Source: Cymbidium sinense
Lineage: Eukaryota > Streptophyta > Magnoliopsida > Asparagales > Orchidaceae
NCBI GenBank assembly: GCA_021442155.1
Contig: CM038228.1
Coordinates: 89,485,737-89,549,736, forward strand
Length of the DNA: 64,000 nucleotides
Direction of reading: 5' to 3'
Each line of letters opens with the position of its first letter. Position 1 is the first letter of the stretch. Under the pieces are notes generated by a model. It saw nothing but the letters and a program-made list of their open reading frames with translations. It was not told where the DNA came from and did no database searches. Shown here piece after piece: positions 12,582 through 25,400 of the stretch. A program made the position numbers and the translations under genes.

Positions 12582-13386
12582 ATGGCCGAAGGAGGAGGAG
12601 GACAAGAAGAGCTAAAGCTCGACCGAACGCCGACATGGATCGTCGCCGTCGTTTGCACAATCATTGTCTGCATCTCCCTTTTCTTCGAGCGCTTTCTCCA
12701 TCGCCTTGGCAAGGTATTGATTGCTTGATTTGTTTGGCTTCTAAGATATCCAATTCTCCGATCAAATCTCTGATAATCTCATACTGGCAGCGACTACTGC
12801 GAAAGAACCAAAAACCCCTTTTCCAAGCTCTTCAGAAGATGAAAGAAGGCAAGTAACCCCCAATTTTGAAATGCATCTACTTCTTCTATCTGCACGGTTC
12901 TGTATGGATGCTGAGATATGAGGTTTTGGGGTTTTGCAGAGCTGATGTTGATGGGTTTCATTTCGCTGCTGTTGGTGGTATTCCAAGGAACGATTCAGAA
13001 GATTTGCATCCCTGAGAGTTACACTCATCACATGCGACCCTGCAAGAGCAAAGATCTGGCCAAGGAGGAGGGCGGCGGTGATGCCCGCGGTACCGCCCAC
13101 TACCGCTCCGATTTCTTTGCCGGCGTTCTTGGTGGCGGCCGCAGGCTTCTCGCCGGTGGAGGTTCTGGCGCCGAGCTCGATCACTGCGCTAAAAAGGCAA
13201 GTTCGATTTTGCCCATTGATATTTTCCTTTTCCCTCTGCTTGGACTGCTGTAATGCTTCTCTTGGAATGAAGCGAATAAAATAAATCGTTAACATTAATG
13301 TATTAAACTATATAAAATTACAATTATTAATTATTTTTACTATAAAAATTAGGAAAATTTATATACATATAAACACATAATTCTTA

Positions 13387-13439
<53 letters not shown>

Positions 13440-16400
13440 TATATAAATGGTGTACTTTGTTTTTTCCATTTTTAGTGAACTTTTGTATTAAATATTTCTT
13501 ATTTCTATGATATTCTGCTTGTAAAATAATAAAAATTTATGAAAATTATCACAATTCTTATGAATTTATATTTATATATCTCCTATAAAATGGTGTATTT
13601 CATTTTTTTTTTCATTTTAGAGTGATTTTTTTATAAAACATTTCTTATTTCTATGATATTCTGCTTCGTAAAATAATAAAATTTTATGAAAATTATTGAT
13701 TGAATGGTTCAAGACACGCAGATGAATAACATTATATAATAATTCTAATTCTAGATTCTGAGTATAAGACTTGACTGTGTTCCCATTAAAAATTAGGTTA
13801 AAATGCGTTCAGATATTACTGACTTTAATGTTATATTATAAATTACTTAACTTTAAAAGTTGGAAGATTGAACTTTCTTAAATTCCTATTAAGATTTGAA
13901 AAACGGTTGTGAACGAAAGCAGTCGTCGCTCCGCGTTTAATGCGCTGTGGCCCATGCGCCGTCCAAGGCCGAGCACAGAACACGCCAACGGTTTGATGGA
14001 GTTTGCCGGCGGCGTGGAGGTTAAGATCAAGCGTCTTGAACAGATGCGACGACCACACGCCTCGATGGATATATTTTTTTTAACGGTTTAAAAAAATTTT
14101 ACAAGAATAAAAATTTATCTTTTATATTTTAAAAGTAAGATTTGTATACATACCACACAATTTTTATTTATTTATATGTTTAATATCTGAAGTTTGATAT
14201 TTATACTTCTAATATTTTATTCAGGCATGAAAAGATGTGTTAAAGCTTGAATGTTATTCATATAAAATATAAAATTAGAATAAGCCCATCAAGTTTGAAT
14301 GTTATTCATATAAAATATAAAATTAGAATAAGCCCATCAAGTTTGAATGTTATTCATATAAAATATAAAATTAGAATAAGCCCATCAGATTAAAATAGAA
14401 TGCATTGTCAACTTAAAAAGAAAGAGAGAGAGAATAACAGTATGAAAAGAAAGAATAGTAGAGGTGTCAAAATCGACCCACATGACTCGACACAATCCTC
14501 TCGAAAAATCGTGTTGGTTGACGAAAAATTTTGGTTGGGTTGGGTTGAAAAGAATTGGCCGTTTAATTTTTTCGGGTTGGGTTGGGTTGACCTCCAACCG
14601 AAATTATCGATTTTAACCAACTCAATTTGACTCGAAATTAAAGAACTCGAATTGGCCGATTTTTCTACGAATTTGACTCGATTTTGACTTAAAATATATA
14701 TATAAATAGATCATTCATTCGTGTGTCAATCGGGTTGAAATCTGGTCAGTTGAACTGAAGTTTTTACCCGTTTAATAAGCGGTCGGTTAATTAATTATTC
14801 GATTCAACCAAACCCGACCGTCAATTGACACCCCTACATAATATCCACTCAAACCGCATGTCTAGATTACCGTTACTGTTCCGGACGCCGTGATTTAGAA
14901 ACTTTTACAGAAAAGTCGTTTGCAAATCTGAATTGTCAAACTGTACAATGTATATATTGTTGTTTCGTGGAAGGAGGTTGGAGATATTAGTGTCCTATAT
15001 CTAGTTTTTATTTTTTTATTTATTCTGGTGTGGGGCTGTGCCTTATCTGCAGGGATGTAGGAGGGTTTGGAAGCATCCATTGGAGCAGATTTGGACAGGT
15101 GGGAATACGAAATTGTTAGAACTTGAGGATGACTTTATCTTCGAATATGATAAGTTTATAAAGTCAAGTGAATGAGAATTTTAATTTATAGACAAAATAA
15201 TGTTAATTCAATTTGACTTTAAGGTCCAAATTTCCTCTCTAGAAATAATTACTTGAGAGAATTCAGATTGCTTTTGACTATTTTGTGAACTGAATATCAT
15301 TATTTCTTACAAAGAAAAGCATGGCATCAAATAGTTATGTTTTGAGATGATTGAGAATAGTCTCATATGAATGAAAAAAGAATCCTTTTTATGCTTATTA
15401 ATATAATAAATTATAGCAAGGACTCAGTTCATTGTTTTGTATGTGGGAAATATGTTTAAAAAGTGATGGATTTATTTTCACTAATTCTAGTTGTGGGAAT
15501 GGAATTCTTACTTTTAAAAGCTTATGAAGGTGTTAGTGGAGTTGAAAAGTATCATTTATTTCTAACTACATCCGACTAAATGTTGAAGCCTAAAAATTTC
15601 TTTGTTTGCAAACGTTTTTAACCTAAAGCCACTCAAATGAATCTTAAGAGGAAAATTGATTTTTTAAGTCAATATGAACAAGACTAATAAAGATATTAAT
15701 ATTAGTTGGCAATACCAAAAGAAAGTTGAAAAAATGCGTTTGTGAGAAGGATATTAAGGATGATTATTAATCACTCAAAAACCAAATCAATTTTCACTTG
15801 ATTTAACTTTTAGATTAAAATCAACAAGTCAACTAATGACTTAGGCTTGCATCATGTCAAATTAGAATAGAATTGTGCATATGGATGAATCAATCTAATT
15901 TGATATTTGATTTGAATGTGCATGCATTTAATATAGAAATGAATATCTTTATATTTAAGCTCATATCTCATATAAACTATATTATCATAAATACTTAAGT
16001 GATTTCAATAAAAAAATTTTAAAAAAAAATAATCTATATTTAAGATAACAAATATATTATTTCATACAACAACACAATGATTTAAAATTATGTCGATTAT
16101 TTGAAATTTTTACTACCTAGCATGATCTTTGATTACTTGGGACCCTGGTAGTGTTAACAAATATATTATTTCATATTAAGATATAAATAAAATATAAATA
16201 GAATATAAAAATAAAAAATGAAAACCAAAGTTTTCCTAAATTACCCATAAGTTTTCCTTTTGTTCTTTGATTGATGGTCAATATCAAGCAATTTGATCTT
16301 TGATTGAGGCTAGCCCTCAAGATCTCCATCGAGAAATTTTGCATTAGATGCAACAACTGAGACATGCTCTTTAGAGCACCCTATGGGATTCATTCATAGA

Positions 16401-19400
16401 CTTCCTAAATCATTAAGGCGATCTTTGATGTGATTTATTGATTAGAGGTGACATAATCGATGGGTTGCTAGTTTTCTAAGGACTTGATTCTTAGTCTTTA
16501 GCACATTCAGGTTTTTTTGCATCTTTGAGTGTTAATGTTCTTATGAATAATATCAAAATTACATATACATTGACTCGAAGAGTAGAGATAAAGAGAAAGG
16601 CGTTAGGTTTTATACATTCTCTTTAATGATTTATGTTTATTATTGATCTAATTGACCTCTTAAATAAAGAGAAATGATGAGTTAAATCAAGACTAGAGAG
16701 ATCTATAAGAGAGGATATGTTAGAGTATCTAGAGATTTTAGTGCAAGAAAATTTTAGCTAAAAGTATATGATTATATTATGCTCATGCTCGGCTAGTGAC
16801 TACTTATTTATAGATGAGGTTAATGTTGGCACTATAGGAGTTACATGATAAATTCTAAAAAAAACACATAAGTAGACTTTGTGTTGATTGTTGTGCGGTG
16901 GATGAATCTAGTTGGTTGTCCTATAGGAGAGAACTTTGGGCGAGTTTTAGATAAAGCTCAAGTTTTCTTTATGTGCTCTTCAAGTGAGAACCCCTAATTG
17001 TTAGGCAAGATTCTTGATTGAGTAACTGAGTTTTATGTGCAAATAGGCTTACCGAATATCCACCTTCATGAATCTTTCGAACAAGTTCAATAATTGAGTA
17101 ATGAGGATTGAGCAATGTTTTTTTAATAGGCAACTTGGCATCTTCTAGCTCTCAATGATTTAAGGCTTTGGGTGAGTTCGAGCTAGATGAACACCAAGTT
17201 ATATGTGATCTAAGTTGATTCTTATTCAACAACTTGATGAACTTAGTTTAGGCTCTCACAAGGCTTAATCAACTTGACCTAAATGAATATTAGTTCACAA
17301 CTGTGATCTAAATTAGATTGATTTTTTTTGTGTAATGTGAGTCGACTTGAAATGACTCAAAGTAAATACGTGTTGGTTGAAAATTCATTGAGTTTCGAGC
17401 GATCATTGAGTTTTGATTAATATGCATTCCAAATCTATGATAAAACTTTTTATCAGAGCTCCTCACCTAAAGGTCCATTAGGAGTCCCAAGACATTTAAT
17501 CAAAACAATAGATCAATTTGTGAAAATTGCAAGGCAGTCAAATCCGGTTTTAAGAAAAATAATGATTTTAAATGTTGTACTGTAATACAAAAAAAAGTTT
17601 GTTGTACTTGTTATACTTGAATAACCTACTCTAGTGAACTTATTTGTAAGGAGCTCCTAATACCTTTTTTCCGAACCTGCACAACTTTTTCACTAAAATC
17701 CGTACAGCGCCCTCACTTATGATTCTGTGCACATTAAAAGCTAAGAAAAAAGCATGCAAAGCAGTAAATTTACTGATGTTCACAATGAGGCTGGAAAAAA
17801 ATTGGACAAAATAAATGCTAATCATCCAACAATCTTATTCAGAGTATATGATGTGATGGTGTGGCCTTTCTCTCTGCATTTGACCTAAAATAATTAAAGA
17901 CATGCCCATGGTTAGATTATCCATTTATTCGTATAACCAATATGCATCTTATAAGTATTAAATACATTTAAGGCTTGCCCATCCACGTATGCATTCTAAA
18001 TAATACAAAAATTTATGATTATCTGTATGTAGTAAGAAGAACATTTTAGCAATCATGTTATTGGTGTTCTACTCAATGTCTGTGTATGTGATCATCCTTG
18101 AAGAGTTCTGGAGTCAAAGTATTGAAAATATGAGAATGCTTCACTTTGCTTCATTAACTAACTGTTTGTTCTGTTTTCCCTTTTCCAGGGAAAAGTTCCA
18201 CTGCTATCGATCGAAGCAATCCATCAACTTCATATTTTATCTTTGTTTTGGCCACAACTCATGTTATTCTTAGTGTTCTAACTATGCTCTTGGGAAGTGC
18301 TAAGGTAATTAAAATCTTCATTTATTTTTTTATATGCACGCATCCTTGAGTTCACCACCAGAGCCAATTAAAAACTTGGTACCGTCTTTAATATGCTGAT
18401 GCCATAGCTTCATTTCACATAGATACGCCAATGGAAGCACTGGGAAGTTTCCATCCATAAAGAAACTGTTGAAAATGGTATTTACTATTTGACTTGCTTT
18501 TATTGCATTGTGATTTTTGTCCAATTTGGTTAAATAATCATGTCACATTTTTCTATTTTGTAATAAAAATATCATTCCTTATGGTTCGTTCTGCTGAATC
18601 TGCATTTTTATTCATGCAGCTTCTGCTTCCCCATCGATCACTCATGTTCACCAAATTGAATTTGTTAGGCGCCGCTTTCTCGGTATTGGCAAGGATTCTA
18701 TGATACTAAGTTGGCTAGTAAGTTTACAATATCATTCTGGCCGTAAGGAGAATTGTATCTTCACTCTTTTGTTCCCATCTTATATTGTTTCATGCTGTTC
18801 AACATTGTACACATACAATGATCTTAGTTTAATCACTATGAACGTTGGCTATGAACATAATGCTACTGAAGTTGAACAATGACTTGTTTTAAATCTTTTG
18901 ATTAAATTTTTGAAACAAATTTACTTATTCAAATTGAGAATTAAGAAACTGTTTGTGATGTTTATTAATATCATTGATGTCAGCAACTTGTCCCTGTTAA
19001 GGATCAATTCTTATCTTTGTTTTTAAAATAGACTTAAAAAATCACTCTTTTTTTTTTTTATTTTTTGTTTTTAAAAACAAATTACTTCGTTTTACAAAAT
19101 ACTAAAATCAACGTTGAGTTTTCTGTTTATATTTTCAAAATATATGTCAAAGAAGCTGAGAAGAGCACCATACCTGCACTCATCCCAAAAAATGGGAATC
19201 AAAATAGTGGGATTGCGGCCACTTGAAGATCTTTGGCATTACCTTTGACTTGCATCATGTGTTCTACAACCCAGCTTTCCCCAACATTGAGTTGCATCGC
19301 CCACCGGATTCCAGCAAAGGCACCATGATCAGAGTGGAGGTGAGTGTAGCGCGATCTAATCTCATCTTGTTGATCATACCGATGGTAGAGAATGGCTGCA

Positions 19401-22400
19401 GAGCCCAATAGGGGTGTCAACAATGAAGATATCCTTGCTGGCTAATAATGTGCAACCTCAATATCATTGCAACCATTTTATCTTGCAATTTGTCGCCTTG
19501 ACAATGGCAAGGAACTGACTATGGATTTTAACATCATTACCCTTTTACATGGCAGTCGCCTTGTTGTCTCATGATTGTCCTCTAATAGGAAGGGGAAATA
19601 TGGGAGATGAGAAGGAGAAATGGGAAGAAGAGATTGGAAGTAGTGTTTGATGAACGATCAACGACATTGCCACATTGTTTTTTTTTTTTAAATTAAGAAA
19701 TGCATAAGAAGAACAAACATATTTTAAATATAAACAAATAAAATAATAAATCCCAAATTGTCCCTTTAGTACTGTAGCCATAGAACAATTATTTAACTTG
19801 ATTTCTTTAGAACTGAAGATGGTGATTAGTCTATTTCTTTGATTTGTTGAAAATATCCTCATATAATCTTTGAAATAAACTTGGCTTGTACATAACCTAT
19901 CGTTTTGATGCTTGTTTCAGCATTCCTTCTTCAAACAAATTTTTGGATCGGTAACAAAATCAGACTATAGCACAATGAGACTTGGCTTCATTATGGTAAC
20001 TACTCATTTAGTTACCATTTTTTTATTTGGTTGATTATTCATTTTGTGGGTTGTGAATAGTTTCTACCCTTCTCTATTTTTTTTTTTCTTGTTTGTCCAA
20101 ATTTCTCAAGTTAATTTTATTGAAGTTGACATCCCTTACTGTACAGGCTCATTGCAAGGGTAACCGCAAGTTTGATTTTCACAAATACATGGTTCGAGCC
20201 CTTGAAGCAGACTTTAAGAAAGTAGTTGGTATTAGGTAATCTTCATGTCCTTTTCCTTAGAGTCTTTAGTCTTTCATTCCAAACTATGAATCACATATTT
20301 TTCAGAAAGATTATCATGCTATGCTCGGTCATATTGGAAACTTGTACATCAGGACACCATAAATTCACTATTTTTGAGCACACCAAGTTGGACTCTCTCA
20401 CTAAAATCATATTATATTTCTCTGCAGTTGGTATCTCTGGATTTTTGTGGTTATTTTTTTGTTGCTGAATGTTGGAGGTATGCTCACCTAATACCATTCC
20501 ATTATTTTTTATGTCAAAACCTGATGGAAAAAAATTGTTATCAGTTGCTCCTCATACAAGAATCCATTAAGGGTGCAGGATATTTAGGCTTCGTTTGGGA
20601 GGGCTTTTTTAGTGAGTTTTGCTTTTGAGAGCGTGAATTCTTAATTTTAATATCCGTTTGAATAGTGTGCTTTTTGAAATTGCGTTTTAGCTCATCCATT
20701 TGAAAATTTCCTTTTCAAAAAAAAACAAATAAATTTCGGAAAATACTTTAAACCAGAACTTTTCGCGAATTCAAAAAACTTACGGCAAGCTTAATCAGAA
20801 CAGCAGGATATCATAAGAACTGCAAGACAGTCAAATCATCTTAAGATAAATACTGACGTCTTGTAGTTTTGCAGAATGTCCTGCTGTTTGATTAATCCTG
20901 CTCTCCTGATTTATTTTGTCTTGAGGAGCTCTGATACAACTTCTTTCCATCCTGATCTTCTTTTATGCTGATCAATAAAATGAACGTGAGGTTACATTTG
21001 ACAATTTTATGCCATTTGTTCTTACACTGAATATTGAAATGAAATTTAAATATGATTTTCTTTCTGAAGTTTCGATGATAATTTCTGTTAATTTTAGTTG
21101 ATCCTGATTATTAATTATATTATGATAAAACTGGCTCATCGATGAGAAATATGTTAAAAAATCAACTCAGTGCAAAAAGGTATTAAGGCTGCAATGATTT
21201 CATTCGCAAACTGGCTCATATCATATGGCAAGCAGCATATGAAAGGGTAAATAAACCAATAAAGAGCCTCTGTAATTTAAAAGGTTTTGGTTAGTTGTTA
21301 GTTCCTAGAGTAAACACAAGATTCTAGAATAAGTTGCACACATCAACTCCTTTGGAGTTTTCACTTGCCTTAATGTGGTGAAGGGACAATCTAACTTTTA
21401 TGGAACTTAATATTAATACAAGATTGTCTAAATGTCAACCTGATCCAGCGAAAGCCTAATCTGTGCCAACTGCATCAAGGGTTTTACCCAATTTGGTTCC
21501 ATGTATTCACATGAAATATTCACCAAAGGCTAATTCCAAGAAAGCCTTCAATAATGTAAAGAAGTGCTATATCACTACTGAGAGCCATGTTAGCCAGGAT
21601 CAGCATCATTGGAAGCTCACACATCATCAAAACATTATGGGTTTAAGGTGGTTTGTCACCATCCCATCTTCATCAAGCGTGAAGGGTCCAGTATCTTGAT
21701 TTTCTTCCCCTCTTATCCCTTTTGCAATGGATGGTCATGGATTTGTTATTCCTCTTTGATTTATGGATTAAGTTGTTCTCGCTTACTCTTTGCTTAAGAT
21801 TGCTGGTCACCATCCCATTCTCATCTAATTGTGAAGGGTCCACTCTCTTGATTTTCTTTCTCTTATCCTTTTTGCAATGAATGGTTTTGGATTTATTATT
21901 CCTTTTAGATTTATAGATTAAGTTGCTCTCACTCTCTCTATTTAAGCCTCTAATCTGCTCCTTTCTCCCTTTTTGCCTATCTTTCTACCAAGAATACCAT
22001 GCCTTTATCCATTGACCAAACCCTCTCTTATTTTTTTTCATTACCAAACTGCTTTATAAGGGAATACAAAGGTTGTGAATAGGAGAATCTGAAGAGACTA
22101 CCAATTCTTTTTTTAAGGCTAGGTGGATAAGGCCTTGAAATCCTATGATGCATGGATACGAAATTGGACAGGATATGATATGGATCAAGGATATGCATTT
22201 GACACAACTTTATAATATTATAACTTAAAATTAAAAACTTGTATAGTAATTACACAAAAAAATTAAATAATTACAAAATGAATTCAAATAATAATACATT
22301 TATTTCAATTACTCATAAGATAAGGTATATAATTAAATTTATTAAATATTTTATACTTATTTGAAGAAGAAATAGTCACATGATATTATAAATTGTTAGT

Positions 22401-25400
22401 ATGAAGTTGAAAAAATAATTATTTTATTAAAAAATAGAAAATAAATATTATAAAAATTATAGGTAAATAAAGCATAATAAGAAAAATAAAAATAATATGA
22501 AGTACTAAAGTAGCAAGTAAGTTATTTAAGTAATTTATTTTAAAATAAAAGAGAATAGATGATTCGCATTATTTACATAATATACTTTTAAAGTTAAAAA
22601 TCTATTATTCAATATATATAGATCGAATGCTTGCATTTGATAATTTTTTTATTTTTTTAAAATGGGACATATAGATAGTGTGTTCAACACGAGTCAAGCA
22701 TATGCGACGCCAGTACACATATCTGACATGATAGGCTTCATTATTGTGAAGCATCAATGTGACATGTTTGAGAACCCTATCTTGCACCCTATCACCACTT
22801 TAAAGCTCGAAGCCCATTCACCCCTAAAATATGTTATGATTTTTCTACCATCTCATATCTAAAGCTTGAGTAAGATGCATCCATATCATTATATGAGCTT
22901 TGGGTTAACTAATGTCTGCATATGGGATTTGCATTGATTGAAGTTAAATGTGATTTTATTAAACTCGAGTGGTGAGTTACTTTCACAAGTTAGATTGTAT
23001 AGGTTTATGAGATGATCCTCTATTGTATATTATCTTATGTAGAGATCTACAACTTTCCCAAAGATTGATTAATGTTTTGGTGCCAACTGATAGAGATGTA
23101 GATAAGAGTGATATTGAGTCGAGTTCAAAGAAGTCATCAAAACATAATTTCTATCCCTAGGAATAGAACATGAAGTGATTTGTCATCTTTTGAGAGTGGA
23201 AATACCTAGGTTAGGTGTCTAGAGTTTATGGAAGAAAGGGGGTTTCTTCTGCTCATTGGAAGGGATCATGAAGGAGATGCAATATGGAAGAATATATATG
23301 AACTATCTCTAGCCTTCAAAAGGTCTTTGAGGATAGAAAGCATCACAATATTCTAATGAGGAATAATAAGGTTGGCAAGTGACAAAAAACTTGTCATACA
23401 TATGTTCTCTTAGATCTTAACAAACACACACATTCGCTGATATATGCAGTCAAATGGCATTTTGTTCGATGTTATTTCGATTTAACTCAAATAAAAAATT
23501 ATACATATGAACTTATTTTCACAATGGATATGTTGAAACTTTTGTATCAAAAGATTGGATTGATTTGGTTTTTTTTATTAAATTTGATTAATGCAACAGA
23601 ATAGTGAAATTTATTAATCTCTTTAGATAAATTTCAAGAAAACGAGGAGCAAACAGAGTTTTTGTTCAATCGACATTTACATATTGGCAAGAAATTCTTT
23701 AGCAACAAGGAGTTGAATTTTAATAACTAGTGAAAATAACACTGAGGAATCCTTAACTAAAAGATGCCTAAAGTGGAATTACATAAATTCCTTCATAAAT
23801 TAACCTATAGCTTATTTTTTTTACTCGTTGTGCTTTAAATTAAGCATCCAAAGTACGATTGTTTGAAGATCTCATCAACATAATGAACTTAATCAAAGCA
23901 CTGGGTCATGTTCTTCATCCAAATAAATCCTTATATAAGAATTTCAATTATTTTGTTATCATATTTTATCATTGAGGAGCGAACTATCAGAGTAGTATTC
24001 CACCCTTCAATATTTTAGGGTGGTTATTTCTTTTAAACAATCTTATCCATAAGTGCCAATTAAATTTCTTCATTTCATCTTAATAAGGTAAGATCTTTGA
24101 ACAGTTGAGGATCTTAACAAGATTACATGGTAATACGGTTAGAATTTCTGTCAAGTTGAAATATTGAAGGGTTTTATTTAATAAGCAAAATGATTAAGTG
24201 GACAACAACTTGTCATTTGGTTACTGCTTTCTTCTTCTCAAAGCAAATCTCTAACATGCATCCTCACCGAAGTTGTCATTTGTATGTGCAGGGTGGCATG
24301 CATATTTCTGGATATCGTTCATTCCTTTGATTGTAAGTACATGATAAATATGTTTATAAGATTTATATTTTAGACTTGCTGGTTATTGTTGAGAATTTCA
24401 TGATTGGTGTACGCAATGTTGTTGTAAATTGTTAAATAGGGTAATTTAGATTTTGCCCAATTCATGGACTGTGATGCTTAGGCTCATTCAAGACTTGATT
24501 TTAATTTATTAACTGTCCATTAAGTAGTTTTAAGAAGTAAATGACAACTTTTTCATACTTATCATTTTCATATAGGATTTGGAAATTTTGGTCCAAAAAA
24601 GTTGGATTAAGCAAAACTGAAACTTAATAGTCAAAACCCTATTTATTATGAATTTCAAGTCACAGATCCTTTTTAGGCAGAGAAACCTGAGGAACGTTGC
24701 TTGTGATTTTGGAATTTTTTTTTATACTAAATATTACCTAGATGTAAGCCTGCTTATGTGACATAAATTCATGTAGACAAAATGTGGCTAACATGATCTT
24801 ATTCTCTGAAATCTTTCCAGAGAAAATGGTAAAGGAGCAAAAACAGATTGATTCTAACAAATCAGCGAGGACATATGAAGATGCTAAAGAATTATATTAC
24901 TAATCCAGACAGGCACAAGTTTGAAAATATTCATGCATTGCGATCTTGCCCACAAGAACTGCTCAAGACCTTCTAAAGGCCACACCAAATGCCATACCCA
25001 AAGAGAGGAGATATGGAGAGGAATCCAAAAATTCAAGTCCTTGAATAGGGGTTAGCCAGGATGATCATTCTGATTAAAATCTTATAGTTCTATCATCTCA
25101 AGTCAACTTTGCAAACCTAGCCTAGCAATGATAGAAGACTAGAAGGCAACACCAACTAGAGAATCTAATTAGCATCCATGGGTTAGCTTCTCAGATACTA
25201 TTACTAGACTAGGGTGACAATATGTTGAAAGACAAACCCCTTCAAAGTGAGACCCAAGTTGGTCTTGATGGAAAAGCATGGAGACCAATATAATTGATTA
25301 GTGTAGAGTTTGAGCATGTCCACCAAATGTATAGCACTAGATTTGACTAATTGCTACCAAAGTTAGCTTTGCATGAAACATGGTTGAGTCATATTCATAG

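Larger units (their letters stand above)
13197..18188 (+). other. MLO intron 3, GC-AG type, 5 kb, repeat-filled
   Basis: The donor is AAAAAG|GCAAGTT and the acceptor TTTTCCAG|GGAAAAG, joining C-A-K-K to G-K-V-P in phase 0. The intron contains (AT)n at 13388-13437, partial palindromic repeats, a 3 x 48-bp tandem repeat, a hAT-like MITE (14459-14836) and AT-rich DNA without recognisable genes. Confidence 0.85.

Noticed and set aside
12762..13295. 177-residue minus-strand frame
   Set aside because: Shadow of MLO exons 2-3; the plus-strand reading matches the MLO family with correct splice sites.
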